A stretch of 64,000 nucleotides of DNA from Streptomyces agglomeratus (GCF_001746415.1 NZ_MEHJ01000001.1:5276501-5340500), one strand, 5' to 3'. Counted from the stretch's first letter, positions 8,633-17,792 are shown. Numbers and translations: made by a program. The notes: generated by a model not told the origin, from the sequence alone.

Positions 8633-9937
8633 ATGACCTCGCACTCTCCTCTCGCCGGCACCGACCCGACCGCGGCCGCCGCGTCCCCCGTCACGCTGAC
8701 CGCCCGGCGCGCCCGCGCCGCCGCCGACGCGATCGCGCCACTCGCGCGCTCCGTCAAGGACGCCGCGCTGCTGGCCGTCGCCGACGCGCTGGTGGCCCGT
8801 ACGGACGAGATCGTCGAGGCCAACGCCCAGGACGTCGCCAAGGCCCGGGCCGCCGGTACGAGCGAGACGGTCATCGACCGGCTGACGCTGACCGCCGAGC
8901 GGGTCGCCGCCATCGCCTCCGACGTCCGGGACGTGGCGGGCCTGCCCGACCCGGTCGGCGAGGTCGTACGCGGCTCCACCCTGCCCAACGGCATCGACCT
9001 GCGGCAGGTCCGCGTGCCGCTCGGCGTCGTCGGGATCATCTACGAGGCCCGGCCGAACGTCACCGTGGACGCCGCCGCGCTCTGCCTCAAGTCCGGCAAC
9101 GCCGTGCTGCTGCGCGGCTCCTCGTCTGCGTACGCCTCCAACACGGCCCTCGTCGGCGTGCTGCGCGACGCGATCGCCGCCGCCGGCCTGCCCGCCGACG
9201 CCGTGCAGCTCGTGCCGGGGGAGTCCCGCGACTCGGTGCGGGAGCTGATGCGCGCCCGCGGCCTGGTCGACGTGCTGATCCCGCGCGGCGGCGCCTCCCT
9301 GATCCGTACGGTCGTCGAGGAGTCCACCGTCCCCGTCATCGAGACGGGCACCGGCAACTGCCACGTCTACGTGGACGCCGAGGCCGACCTCGACATGGCT
9401 GTCGACATCCTCGTGAACTCCAAGGCGCAGCGGCCCAGCGTCTGCAACGCCGCCGAGACCCTCCTCGTCCACCGGGACATCGCCGACGCCTTCCTGCCGC
9501 GCGCGCTGGACGCGCTCGCCGAGGCGGGCGTGACGGTCCACGGCGACGAGCGGGTGCTCCCGTATGCCGAGGGGTCCAAGGCGGCCGTCGTGGCCGCCAC
9601 GGAGGACGACTGGGAGGCGGAGTACCTCTCGTACGACATCGCCGCCGCCGTCGTCGACTCGCTGGACGGGGCCGTCACCCACATCCGCCGCTGGACGTCG
9701 GGGCACACCGAGGCGATCGTCACGACCTCGCAGGCCGCCGCCCGCCGGTTCACCCAGCTGGTCGACTCGACGACGGTCGCGGTGAACGCGTCCACCCGTT
9801 TCACCGACGGCGGTCAGTTCGGGTTCGGCGCCGAGATCGGGATCTCGACGCAGAAGCTGCACGCACGCGGGCCGATGGGTCTGCCGGAGCTGACCTCGAC
9901 GAAGTACATCGTGACGGGCGACGGTCACACGCGGTAA
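8633..9937 (+). CDS. proA: Gamma-glutamyl phosphate reductase
   Basis: Reduces gamma-glutamyl phosphate to glutamate semialdehyde in proline synthesis. The 434-residue product belongs to the aldehyde dehydrogenase superfamily, with [17 protein letters not shown], the glycine-rich [12 protein letters not shown] segment, [14 protein letters not shown] and the catalytic cysteine in [12 protein letters not shown]. The C-terminal [21 protein letters not shown] is a strong ProA signature. A TACCCT -10 box at 8621-8626 ends only 6 nt before ATG 8633 and no Shine-Dalgarno is present, indicating a leaderless mRNA transcribed independently of proB. Confidence 0.96.
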   Translation: MTSHSPLAGTDPTAAAASPVTLTARRARAAADAIAPLARSVKDAALLAVADALVARTDEIVEANAQDVAKARAAGTSETVIDRLTLTAERVAAIASDVRDVAGLPDPVGEVVRGSTLPNGIDLRQVRVPLGVVGIIYEARPNVTVDAAALCLKSGNAVLLRGSSSAYASNTALVGVLRDAIAAAGLPADAVQLVPGESRDSVRELMRARGLVDVLIPRGGASLIRTVVEESTVPVIETGTGNCHVYVDAEADLDMAVDILVNSKAQRPSVCNAAETLLVHRDIADAFLPRALDALAEAGVTVHGDERVLPYAEGSKAAVVAATEDDWEAEYLSYDIAAAVVDSLDGAVTHIRRWTSGHTEAIVTTSQAAARRFTQLVDSTTVAVNASTRFTDGGQFGFGAEIGISTQKLHARGPMGLPELTSTKYIVTGDGHTR

Positions 9938-10005
9938 TCCCGGAGTGGTGTTCGTCGTTTGCACGTTCTCTGCCCAAAACGACCGTCCAGGTCTACGCTG
10001 AACGA

Positions 10006-10614
10006 GTGCCGGACGACGTGGGGGGCAAGCCGTTCCAGGACGGCTGGGAGCCCGACGACGACCGCGGAGGCGCGGAAGAGGACTTCGCCTCCGTGGTGTT
10101 CGACGAGGACTTCGTACGGGCCGCCGAGATCCATGAGCCGAGCGCCGTCGAGCGGCTGCTGGCCGCCGCCCAGGCGCGGGCCGAGGCGGAGGCCACCAGG
10201 GCGAGAGCGGGCAAGGCCCACCCGGACGACGACCTCCACGACGAGGGGTACGGCTCCGAGTACGGCGCCCGCGAACCGGGCCACGACGGCGCGTACGGCC
10301 CGCTGGACGCGGACGACGCCTACGGCTGGTACGACGACGGCACGGGCCCGTACGGGCCGCACGGCGGCGCTCGGCGCCCCTACCGGGGGCGCGCGCGGTG
10401 GCACCGGCCCGTGGCCTGGATGCTCGCCCTGCTGATGGGCATCGGGATGGTGGCTCTCGCGTTCAGCGCGGTGTACCGGAGCGCGGCCTCCGGCAGCCGG
10501 GAGGACCAGGTCCCGCTGCCCGCGACGAGCGACAACCCCCGGCCGGGCGGCCCCTCGGCGTCCGCCGAGCACTCCCCGCCGGCCGCGTCCGCCGTTCCGC
10601 GCACCGCCCCCTGA
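10006..10614 (+). CDS. Conserved membrane protein of unknown function, paralog A
   Basis: The 202-residue protein starts at GTG 10006, only 7 nt after a TACGCT -10 box, so it is probably leaderless. The N-terminal half is acidic and cytoplasmic and contains DFASVVFDEDFVRAAEIHEPSAVERL. A Tyr/Gly/Asp-rich low-complexity stretch follows, then one transmembrane helix (about residues 145-165) and a short Pro/Ser-rich extracytoplasmic tail. It shares the SVVFDExFVRAA motif with the next gene, so the two look like diverged paralogs. No enzymatic motif is seen. Confidence 0.75.
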   Translation: MPDDVGGKPFQDGWEPDDDRGGAEEDFASVVFDEDFVRAAEIHEPSAVERLLAAAQARAEAEATRARAGKAHPDDDLHDEGYGSEYGAREPGHDGAYGPLDADDAYGWYDDGTGPYGPHGGARRPYRGRARWHRPVAWMLALLMGIGMVALAFSAVYRSAASGSREDQVPLPATSDNPRPGGPSASAEHSPPAASAVPRTAP

Positions 10615-10724
10615 GCGGGCCCGCCGGGAACGTCCTCGCCGAAGGCCCCGGGTCGGGGGCGCCCGTCACAACTTGACGCGCACCAGGGCGTTTACGATGC
10701 CCCCCGCCGACCTACCCTGAAGAT

Positions 10725-11858
10725 ATGGCAGGGCACCGAGAGCCTCCCGAGGGGGCGCCCGAGGGCCTCCCGGGTGGCAGCGACGACGAATACCGGTCCG
10801 TCGTCTTCGACGAATCGTTCGTGCGGGCTGCCCGCCTTCAGGAGTACTCCGCGCAGGAGCGGATGGACGACCACGAGAAGGCCGTGCACACCCGGCCCGT
10901 CCGCAGGGTCCGCGGCGACGCGGCCGCCGGCCGTTCCCGCGGGGGATCGGGGCCGGTGCAGGCACTGGTGCTCGTTCTGCTCGTCGCCATGGCCTTCGGT
11001 ACGGCGATCTACCTGGGCGTACGCCACCCGTACCAGCCGCCCGCGGCCGCCCGCGCGGGGCTGCTGCGGGCGACGGTGATACCGCTGGCCCCCCAGGACA
11101 CGGTGCCGGGAGGTGAGCCCGCCGAACTCTTCGCGCGCAGTCCGGCGGCGCAGTTCCGCACGGGCGCCGAAGGCGTCACCCTGCCGCCCGCGCGGCGCAC
11201 CGCCCACTTCTCGGAGGGCCAGGTGATGTCCGCGCTGACCATCGCGAGGGACTACCTGGTCGCGTCCTCCCTGGACCCGGACGTACTGAACGGGTCCACG
11301 GTCCGCCCGGTGCGCGCCCTGCTCGACCCCGACCAGCTCACCCAGTTCGACCGCAGCTTTCGCGACCCGGCCGGCGACGGCAGGCACGCGGCCACCGGAT
11401 GGCTGGTGCGCTTCGATCCGGCGAAGGTGACGCCGGCGGGCCCGCAGCCGCGCGTACAGGGCGTCCTGCGCGTCGAGGAGACCGCGTCCGGGCGCCTCGA
11501 AGTGACCTCGGACCACGCCTTCGTCTACGCGCTGCGCCCGGCCGGTGCCGCTGCCGCTGACGGTGACGCGCGGGCGGACGGTGCCTCGCTGTTCACCGTC
11601 CGCCGCGAGCTGCACTTCCGCTTCGACCGCGACGACCTGCGGATGCACCGGGCCGAGCTGCTCGGCTCGTACGTCCAGGCCGGCCCGCAGTCCTGCTCGG
11701 CCGACGCGGTGAGCCACCTGAGGCCCGTACTGGCCGGGCAGCGTGCCACCGGCGAGGGGCCCGCCGGGACCGACCCGTACGCGACGGGCTCCAGCACGGC
11801 GGCGCTGTGCGGGACGCTGGCGCCGAGCGCGATGCCGAGCCCGCGGGGCGGCGGCTAG
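10725..11858 (+). CDS. Conserved membrane protein of unknown function, paralog B
   Basis: The 377-residue protein has a cytoplasmic N-terminus containing EYRSVVFDESFVRAARLQEYSAQERM, the same motif as in the preceding gene. One transmembrane helix (about 85-105) is followed by an extracytoplasmic domain of roughly 270 residues with no catalytic motif I recognise (FSEGQVMSALTIARDYLVASSLDP, then a beta-rich region). The fold resembles mixed alpha/beta lipoprotein-like domains, but this is uncertain. A TACCCT -10 box lies 6 nt before ATG 10725, indicating leaderless expression. Its stop overlaps the stop of the convergent M48 peptidase gene by a few bases. Confidence 0.78.
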   Translation: MAGHREPPEGAPEGLPGGSDDEYRSVVFDESFVRAARLQEYSAQERMDDHEKAVHTRPVRRVRGDAAAGRSRGGSGPVQALVLVLLVAMAFGTAIYLGVRHPYQPPAAARAGLLRATVIPLAPQDTVPGGEPAELFARSPAAQFRTGAEGVTLPPARRTAHFSEGQVMSALTIARDYLVASSLDPDVLNGSTVRPVRALLDPDQLTQFDRSFRDPAGDGRHAATGWLVRFDPAKVTPAGPQPRVQGVLRVEETASGRLEVTSDHAFVYALRPAGAAAADGDARADGASLFTVRRELHFRFDRDDLRMHRAELLGSYVQAGPQSCSADAVSHLRPVLAGQRATGEGPAGTDPYATGSSTAALCGTLAPSAMPSPRGGG

Positions 11859-12931
11859 GGCCGGCCCCCGCCGGTGTCGGCGCCGCTGCCGCCTTTGCCG
11901 TTACCGCTTCCGCCGCCGGTGAACTTGTCGCGCAGCTTCCCGCCCAGGTCGCCCGCGCCGCCCGCGAGGTCGCCCACCAGCTTCATCAGCGGGTCCTTGC
12001 TGGTGCGCACCGTTTCGGCGTAGTGCGTCACGGACTCCCGGAAGGAGTCCGTGACGGAGGTGTCACCGTCCTCGTCGCGCTTGGCGTAGTGGCCGTCCAT
12101 GATCCGCTGGTACTCGCGGCTCTCCGCCCACCGCTTCAGCTCGGCGGCGCGCACCGTGGTGAACGGGTGCGAGCGCGGCAGGACATTGAGGATCTTCAGT
12201 ACGGAGTCGCGCAGGTCGCCCCCGGCTTCGTACTCCTCGGCCTGCTCCAGGAACGCGTCCACGTTCATCTCGTGCAGGTGGTTGCCTCCGGCGATCTTCA
12301 TCAGGCCGCGCATCGACGCCTGGAGGTCCTGGCCGACCAGCAGACCGGCGCGGTCGGCGGACAGCTCCGACTTGCGGAACCACTCGCGCAGCGCCGTCAC
12401 GATCCCCATGATCGCGATGTTGCCCAGCGGGATCCAGGCGACCTTGAGCGCCAGGTTCGTCAGGAAGAGCAGGATCGTGCGGTAGACGGAGTGGCCGGAC
12501 AGCGCGTGGCCCACCTCGTGGCCGACAACCGCCCGCATCTCCTCCTCGTCCAGCAGCTCGACCAGGCCCGTGGTGACCACGATGATCGGCTCGTCCAGGC
12601 CGATGCACATGGCGTTGGGCTTCGGGTCCTGCGCGACGTACATCGGAGGGACCTTCTCAAGGTCCAGGATGTAACAGGCGTCAAGGAGCATCGTGTGCAG
12701 ATGGGCGAACTGCGCCTCGCTCACCCGCACCGAGTCGGAGAGGAAGAGCAGCCGCAGGCTGCGCTCGGGAAGCAGCCCGCTCATCGCCTTGAACACGGTG
12801 TCGAAGCCGGTGAGCTTGCGCAGGGCCACCAGGGCCGAGCGGTCCGCCGGATGTTCGTACGCCCGGGACGAGATGCCCGGGAAGCGCCGGCGATTGCGGC
12901 TCGGTACGTTCTCGTGATTGCCGTCGGTCAT
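11855..12931 (-). CDS. M48 family membrane zinc metallopeptidase (HtpX/Ste24-like)
   Basis: The 358-residue protein carries the zincin motif HEVGH (residues 138-142) in RAVVGHEVGHALSG, and a downstream SELSADRAG segment that supplies the third zinc ligand. A hydrophobic stretch after the active site (about 150-185, LLFLTNLALKVAWIPLGN) is the membrane part. The C-terminus is Gly/Ser/Lys-rich. HtpX-type proteases degrade misfolded membrane proteins; the specific substrate is unknown. AGGGGG precedes ATG 12931. The gene is convergent with the paralog B gene, and the two stop codons overlap. Confidence 0.9.
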   Translation of the reverse strand: MTDGNHENVPSRNRRRFPGISSRAYEHPADRSALVALRKLTGFDTVFKAMSGLLPERSLRLLFLSDSVRVSEAQFAHLHTMLLDACYILDLEKVPPMYVAQDPKPNAMCIGLDEPIIVVTTGLVELLDEEEMRAVVGHEVGHALSGHSVYRTILLFLTNLALKVAWIPLGNIAIMGIVTALREWFRKSELSADRAGLLVGQDLQASMRGLMKIAGGNHLHEMNVDAFLEQAEEYEAGGDLRDSVLKILNVLPRSHPFTTVRAAELKRWAESREYQRIMDGHYAKRDEDGDTSVTDSFRESVTHYAETVRTSKDPLMKLVGDLAGGAGDLGGKLRDKFTGGGSGNGKGGSGADTGGGRP

Positions 12932-13134
12932 GGTTGGCCCCCTGTCTACGAGTGTTTCCCGTCCCCCGGACCGCTTCAGCGTATGTGCCTGCGCGAGCCG
13001 CGCTCGGCAGGTTCCCGGAGCCGGACATCGCTTGAACGACTGAGTCGGCGTGAGCGTGCCCGGGCCGCCCGCATACGATGTCGGCGAAGTTTCCGAAGTT
13101 CTCCGCTCCCACTCCCGGATAGGTCCTGCCGCAG

Positions 13135-13302
13135 ATGAGCCTCCACAGCACCGCTGTCTCCCTCGTGACCCTCGCCTCCGGTGAGGGCGGCGAGCACGGC
13201 GGGAACCACGAATCCCTCAACCCGTACCTCACCGGCGGCGGCGCGCTCCTCGCGCTCCTGCTCCTGCTGTGGATCACCACGCGCTTCAACCGCGACCGCT
13301 GA
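13135..13302 (+). CDS. Small single-pass membrane protein, 55 residues
   Basis: ATG 13135 to TGA 13302 encodes a 55-residue protein. It has a glycine/histidine-rich N-terminal half ([20 protein letters not shown]), a hydrophobic helix ([10 protein letters not shown]) and a basic C-terminus TTRFNRDR. The arrangement and its position directly before nadD suggest a real conserved Streptomyces microprotein rather than a chance frame. Function unknown; the His-rich outer segment might bind metal, but that is speculation. Confidence 0.7.
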   Translation: MSLHSTAVSLVTLASGEGGEHGGNHESLNPYLTGGGALLALLLLLWITTRFNRDR

Positions 13303-13340
13303 GGCCGGGCCGCGAGACGGGGCCAGTAGGCTCTGCACGC

Positions 13341-13955
13341 ATGGGAGAGCAGCAGAGGCCGAGCGGTCCCGGCAAGCGCCGACTCGGCGTGATGGGCGGG
13401 ACGTTCGATCCGATCCATCACGGACACCTGGTGGCCGCCAGTGAGGTGGCCGCCCAGTTCCACCTCGACGAGGTGGTGTTCGTACCGACCGGGCAGCCGT
13501 GGCAGAAGAGCCACAAGCAGGTGTCCCCGGCCGAGGACCGCTATCTGATGACGGTCATCGCGACGGCGTCGAACCCGCAGTTCTCGGTGAGCCGGATCGA
13601 CATCGACCGCGGCGGTCCGACGTACACCATCGACACGCTGCGGGACCTGCGCGAGCTGAACAGCGACTCGGACCTCTTCTTCATCACCGGTGCCGACGCC
13701 CTCGCCCAGATCCTCACCTGGCGGGACGCGGAGGAGCTCTTCTCGCTCTCCCACTTCATCGGTGTGACCAGGCCCGGCCACGACCTCACGGACGACGGGC
13801 TGCCCAAGGGCGGTGTGTCCCTGGTCGAGGTGCCGGCGCTGGCGATCTCGTCGACCGACTGCCGGGCGAGAGTCGCGGCGGGTGAGCCTGTCTGGTATCT
13901 CGTTCCGGACGGTGTGGTCCGCTACATCGACAAGCGCGCGCTGTACCGCGACTGA
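13341..13955 (+). CDS. nadD: Nicotinate-nucleotide adenylyltransferase
   Basis: Adenylates nicotinate mononucleotide in NAD synthesis. The 204-residue product has the nucleotidylyltransferase signature [19 protein letters not shown], the substrate loop [11 protein letters not shown] and the C-terminal [13 protein letters not shown] (the S/T-x-x-R motif). A TAGGCT -10 box ends 8 nt before ATG 13341 with no ribosome site, consistent with a leaderless transcript. The LCP-like gene and rsfS follow in the same direction, the usual Streptomyces order. Confidence 0.95.
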   Translation: MGEQQRPSGPGKRRLGVMGGTFDPIHHGHLVAASEVAAQFHLDEVVFVPTGQPWQKSHKQVSPAEDRYLMTVIATASNPQFSVSRIDIDRGGPTYTIDTLRDLRELNSDSDLFFITGADALAQILTWRDAEELFSLSHFIGVTRPGHDLTDDGLPKGGVSLVEVPALAISSTDCRARVAAGEPVWYLVPDGVVRYIDKRALYRD

Positions 13956-14008
13956 GCGGTCCGGCACGGCCGTACGGGGAGCACAGACAAGCAGGGAGAG
14001 GGGCACCG

Positions 14009-15655
14009 GTGAACGACGGACAGTATCCGTACGACCCGTACGCTCAGGATCCGTACGCCCAGCAGCCGGAGATCATCGGCTACGACGCGTACGGGCAGCC
14101 GGTGTACCAGCAGGCGCAGCCGCAGCACCCGCAGCAGCAGCAGTACGACGCGCAACAGCAGCAGGGGTACGGCTACGACCCGTACGCCCAGCAGCCGCAG
14201 CAGCCGTACGACCCCTACGCGCAGCAGCAGCAACAACAACAACAGCAGCAGCAGTACGGGTACGTCGACACCGCTCAGCAGCAGCAGTGGATCCCGCAGC
14301 AGGCCGCGCCTCCCCGGCCCGTACCGGAGCCCGTGCCGGAGCCGGAACCCGAGCCGGTCCGCGCGTCCGTTCCCGTGCCCGAGCAGCGCCGCCCGAAGAA
14401 CGAGTACGCGACCGAGCAGTTCTCCTTCGTCGAAGAGCCGGACGAGGACTCCGAAGACGTCATCGACTGGCTGAAGTTCACCGAGAGCCGCACCGAGCGC
14501 CGCGAGGAGGCCAGGCGCCGCGGACGCAACCGCGTCGTCGCCCTGGTCGTCGCCGTCGCCCTCGTTGTCGCGGGCGGTGTGGGCTATCTCTGGTACGCGG
14601 GCATGCTGCCCGGCCTCTCCGCCGGGAAGGACGCTCCGGTCACCGCTTCGGGCCCCCAGAAGCGCGACGTGATCGCGGTGCACCTGCACACCACCAAGGG
14701 CGCCACGTCGACGGTGCTGCTCGTGGACAACATCACCAGGAAGCGGGGCACCACCGTCCTGCTCCCCAACTCGCTCTCCGTCGCGAACGACGACGGCCTC
14801 ACGACCACGCTTGCCAAGTCCGTCGAGGACGACGGCTCGGCCGGCACCCGCGAGGCGATCGGTTCCGTACTCGGGACGAAGATCGGCGGCACCTGGCGGC
14901 TCGACACGCCGTACCTGGAGAACCTCGTCGAGCTGGTCGGCAACATCGAGATCGACACCGACACCGACGTGCCCGACACCAAGAAGGGCGCCACGCCCGT
15001 GGTGCGGCAGGGCAAGGAGCAGACGCTGAGCGGCCGGATGGCCGTCGCGTACGCCACCCACCGGGCGCCGGGCGAGGCCGAGACGGCGCAGCTCCAGCGG
15101 TTCGGGCAGGTCATGCACGGCGTATTGAAGAAGATCTCGGACGATCCGCAGGCCGCGACGACCACCGTCCGCACCCTGGCGCAGGTCCTCGACCCCTCGC
15201 TGCCGGAGAAGGACCTCGGTGCCTCGCTCGCCAAGCTCGCCGAACGCGCCAAGCGCGGCGCGTACGAGACGGCGCAGCTGCCGGTGCGGCCCGACGGCAC
15301 ACTGAGCGACTCCGCCGCCGACAGTGTGGTGAAGGACATCCTCGGAGGCTCGGCCAGCAGCCCGGAGCAGGGCGCGGCCGTGCGGGTCGGCGTCCGCAAC
15401 GCCCAGGGGGACACCGGCGCCACCGAGACCGCGAGGATCGCCCTGGTCAACGGCGGATACGCGTTCGTGGACGCCGGCCAGGCCACTGCCCCGGTCACGT
15501 CCTCGCAGGTCACCTATGGTGACGCGGCGAAGAAGGCGACAGCTGAGGAGGTCGCCAAGACGCTGGGTCTGCCGGCGGGCGCGGTGCGCAAGGGCAAGGC
15601 GGCCGCGAACGCCGATGTGACGGTCGTACTGGGTCAGGATTTCAAGGCGAAGTAA
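14009..15655 (+). CDS. LCP-like (LytR-CpsA-Psr) membrane protein with glutamine/tyrosine-rich cytoplasmic tail and LytR_C domain
   Basis: The 548-residue protein has three parts. Residues 1-~110 are low complexity, made of DPYAQ repeats and runs of up to eleven Gln, and should be cytoplasmic. A single transmembrane helix (about 172-192) follows a charged segment. The outer part carries an LCP-like region (about 215-380) and a C-terminal LytR_C domain (about 445-548). LCP enzymes transfer undecaprenyl-linked glycopolymers to peptidoglycan. From memory, the S. coelicolor gene at this position (SCO2578, PdtA) is described as a wall-polymer transferase needed for sporulation. Key LCP residues look altered (see findings). 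GTG 14009 has GGGAGAGGGG upstream. Confidence 0.8.
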   Translation: MNDGQYPYDPYAQDPYAQQPEIIGYDAYGQPVYQQAQPQHPQQQQYDAQQQQGYGYDPYAQQPQQPYDPYAQQQQQQQQQQQYGYVDTAQQQQWIPQQAAPPRPVPEPVPEPEPEPVRASVPVPEQRRPKNEYATEQFSFVEEPDEDSEDVIDWLKFTESRTERREEARRRGRNRVVALVVAVALVVAGGVGYLWYAGMLPGLSAGKDAPVTASGPQKRDVIAVHLHTTKGATSTVLLVDNITRKRGTTVLLPNSLSVANDDGLTTTLAKSVEDDGSAGTREAIGSVLGTKIGGTWRLDTPYLENLVELVGNIEIDTDTDVPDTKKGATPVVRQGKEQTLSGRMAVAYATHRAPGEAETAQLQRFGQVMHGVLKKISDDPQAATTTVRTLAQVLDPSLPEKDLGASLAKLAERAKRGAYETAQLPVRPDGTLSDSAADSVVKDILGGSASSPEQGAAVRVGVRNAQGDTGATETARIALVNGGYAFVDAGQATAPVTSSQVTYGDAAKKATAEEVAKTLGLPAGAVRKGKAAANADVTVVLGQDFKAK

Positions 15656-15723
15656 TGCCGTCGGGGCCGTCGGCGGTCCGTGAGACCCTGGAGGTACCTC
15701 TGACCGCCGACGAAAGCCTGCTA

Positions 15724-16161
15724 GTGACCGCCACTGACCGTTCCATCGAGCTCATCAACGCCGCCGCTCAGGCGGCCGCAGACCGGCTCGCGCACGACAT
15801 CATCGCGTACGACGTCAGCGATGTGCTGTCCATCACCGACGCCTTCCTGGTCGCCTCGGCGCCCAACGACCGCCAGGTCAAGTCGATCGTCGACGAGATC
15901 GAGGAGCGGCTGAACAAGGACCTCGGCGTGAAGCCCGTACGCCGCGAGGGCGACCGCGAGGCCCGCTGGGTGCTCCTGGACTACGTCGACATCGTCGTCC
16001 ACGTCCAGCACAGCGAGGAGCGTGTGTTCTACGCTCTGGAGCGCCTGTGGAAGGACTGCCCCGAGATCACGCTGCCCGAGGACGCCGTCAAGACGCGCGG
16101 TCTGGGCGAGGAGCACGCCAAGCTGCGTGCGGCCGGTGAAGTGGACGGAGACCTGAGCTGA
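15724..16161 (+). CDS. rsfS: Ribosomal silencing factor RsfS (Iojap family)
   Basis: Binds ribosomal protein uL14 and blocks subunit joining under starvation. The product of about 145 residues shows the family core AHDIIAYDVSDVLSITDAFLVASAPNDRQ, then EGDREARWVLLDYVDIVVHVQ and FYALERLWKDCP. GTG 15724 gives the normal family start (VTATDRSIELI). A longer in-frame ATG at 15655 overlaps the upstream stop codon and would add 23 non-conserved residues. Its stop overlaps the start of the downstream phosphatase gene. Confidence 0.92.
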   Translation: MTATDRSIELINAAAQAAADRLAHDIIAYDVSDVLSITDAFLVASAPNDRQVKSIVDEIEERLNKDLGVKPVRREGDREARWVLLDYVDIVVHVQHSEERVFYALERLWKDCPEITLPEDAVKTRGLGEEHAKLRAAGEVDGDLS

Positions 16162-16826
16162 ACGGCAGCGACACCGCCCCCGGCAGGAAGAGCCGGGGCC
16201 GCCGCATCGTCCTGTGGCGGCACGGACAGACAGCCTGGAACCTGGAGCGCCGCTTCCAGGGCAGCACCGACATCGAGCTGACCGAGACCGGCGTCGCCCA
16301 GGCGCGCCGGGCCGCGCGGCTGCTCGCCTCCCTGAAGCCGGACGCGATGATCGCGTCCGACCTCCGGCGGGCGGCGGCCACGGCCCGCGAGCTGGCCGTC
16401 CTGACCGGCCTCGACGTGACGCACGACGCCGCCCTCCGGGAGACGTACGCGGGTGCCTGGCAGGGCCTGACGCACGACGAGATCATCGGGCAGTTCGGCG
16501 ATCAGTACGCCGCGTGGAAGCGCGGCGAGCCGGTGCGGCGCGGTGGTGGCGAGCTGGAGACCGAGGTCGCCGACCGGGCGGCTCCTGTCGTGCTCGCGCA
16601 CGCCGACAAGCTGGCCGACCACGGCACGCTGGTCGTCGTCAGCCACGGCGGCACCATCCGCACCACCATCGGCCGGCTCCTCGGTCTGGAGTCGTACCAC
16701 TGGGAGGGCCTCGGCGGGCTTTCCAACTGCTGCTGGTCGGTGCTGGGCGAAGGCGCCCGCGGCTGGCGGCTGCTGGAGCACAACGCCGGGACGCTTCCGG
16801 AACCGGTCCTCGGCGACGACGACTGA
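16158..16826 (+). CDS. Histidine phosphatase (phosphoglycerate mutase-like) family protein, probable CTG start
   Basis: The product of about 222 residues has the catalytic RHG in RIVLWRHGQTAWNLERRFQG, the second Arg in ASDLRRAAATARE, the acid residue in LRETYAGAWQG and the second His in VVVSHGGTIRTT. The reading frame is closed by a TGA at 16137 and contains no ATG, GTG or TTG before the RHG motif. The only plausible start is CTG 16158, which overlaps the rsfS stop (CTGA) and has GGACGGAG 8 nt upstream. The internal ATG at 16347 would remove the active site. Substrate unknown; phosphosugar phosphatases such as GpgP are possible. Confidence 0.85.
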   Translation: MNGSDTAPGRKSRGRRIVLWRHGQTAWNLERRFQGSTDIELTETGVAQARRAARLLASLKPDAMIASDLRRAAATARELAVLTGLDVTHDAALRETYAGAWQGLTHDEIIGQFGDQYAAWKRGEPVRRGGGELETEVADRAAPVVLAHADKLADHGTLVVVSHGGTIRTTIGRLLGLESYHWEGLGGLSNCCWSVLGEGARGWRLLEHNAGTLPEPVLGDDD

Positions 16827-16896
16827 CGGATTTCACTTTCTGCCAGGTCGCAGGCTAAAGTTCTTCTTGTTCGCAGCGCACAGCGCGGAGAACAGC

Positions 16897-16969
16897 GGGG
16901 CTATAGCTCAGTTGGTAGAGCGCCTGCATGGCATGCAGGAGGTCAGGAGTTCAATTCTCCTTAGCTCCA
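16897..16969 (+). tRNA. tRNA-Ala (anticodon GGC)
   Basis: A 73-nt cloverleaf. The acceptor stem GGGGCTA pairs with TAGCTCC (one G-U). The D arm contains AGCTCAGTTGGTAGAGC. The anticodon stem is CCTGC/GCAGG with loop ATGGCAT, so the anticodon is GGC. The T arm is GGAGTTCAATTCTCC and the discriminator is A. CCA is not encoded. It is identical to the copy at 19340. Confidence 0.97.
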
Positions 16970-16977
16970 CAATCAGG

Positions 16978-17017
16978 ATCCCGGTTCCTCCTCCAGGAGG
17001 GGCCGGGATTCTTTGTT
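16978..17017 (+). terminator. Intrinsic terminator of tRNA-Ala
   Basis: ATCCCGG pairs with CCGGGAT, and CCTCC with GGAGG inside it, followed by TCTTTGTTGT. It lies 8 nt after the tRNA. Confidence 0.8.
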
Positions 17018-17690
17018 GTGGTGACTGGGGCCGCTTTCCGCTGCCGGCTCTCCTCGTCGTCGGACGTGTGCGTCAACGCCGCCGCCCCGCCCATCCGCTC
17101 CGACCGTCAACCCTGACCATGTGCCCCGAACTCGGAGCGGCCGGCGCCGGGTTGCGGAGGGGCTCGGTGGCCCGCTCGGCCGCCGTCGCACCTGGCCGGG
17201 CGGGCCCGGCGTATTCACCGGGCCTCTCGGGCCTGCGGACTGGCGGCGGACACCGGTCAGTTGGCGCCTCCAGGCCGGTGGCTCCGCGCGCCGTCGCCGT
17301 GCCGCTCTTCAGGGCGCCGCCGGCGCCCGCAGGCCCCGCAGGGGTGGCCGGTGTGGTGCTGGCTCTCCCAGGGGGCCTTCGGGGCCCTGTTCGCGGCCTT
17401 CCCGGTGTACGCGTCACGGTCGGCCGCGCGGGGCTCACCTCCGCGCCCGCAACGGGGGGCAGTTGCCCGGTGGCGCGGCATTCGGCACTCTCTTCCTGAA
17501 CCGGGTGAATCCACCGGGGACGCATGCGTACGAGGATGCGCTGTGGGTATGTGCCCTTGCGCCGGCCGCCGCGTCGGTCTTCGGGGCACCGGCGGGCCTC
17601 CTGCGCCCACGTCACTGACCCCCCTTGCGTAGCCATGGCAGAATCGGACCGCCGGAGGGGGACGACGGTCCGATGGGGAGGGAGAGCGCG
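17018..17690 (+). other. Gene-free stretch of about 670 nt after the first tRNA-Ala
   Basis: No open frame here has a credible start, ribosome site or recognisable protein family. Open frames on both strands are typical high-GC shadows rich in Arg, Pro and Gly. I see no integrase, repeat or second tRNA copy in it. It could hold a degraded gene or a non-coding RNA, but nothing specific supports either. Confidence 0.5.
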
Positions 17691-17789
17691 ATGCCCGCGA
17701 GCATCCTCGATGCGGTTCGTGGTCTGCCCGGCACCGACAACGGAGGTATCTCGTACGTGTGCACGGCCTGCCGCCACAGCCGGAGCTGA
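17691..17789 (+). CDS. Cysteine-motif microprotein, 32 residues
   Basis: ATG 17691 with a strong GGGAGGGAG ribosome site encodes 32 residues ending YVCTACRHSRS, with one CxxC pair. It stops one base before the GTG/ATG start of the next small gene, so the two look translationally coupled. Both encode CxxC motifs. Function unknown; it may contribute half of a metal site. Confidence 0.5.
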   Translation: MPASILDAVRGLPGTDNGGISYVCTACRHSRS

Positions 17790-17792
17790 GTG

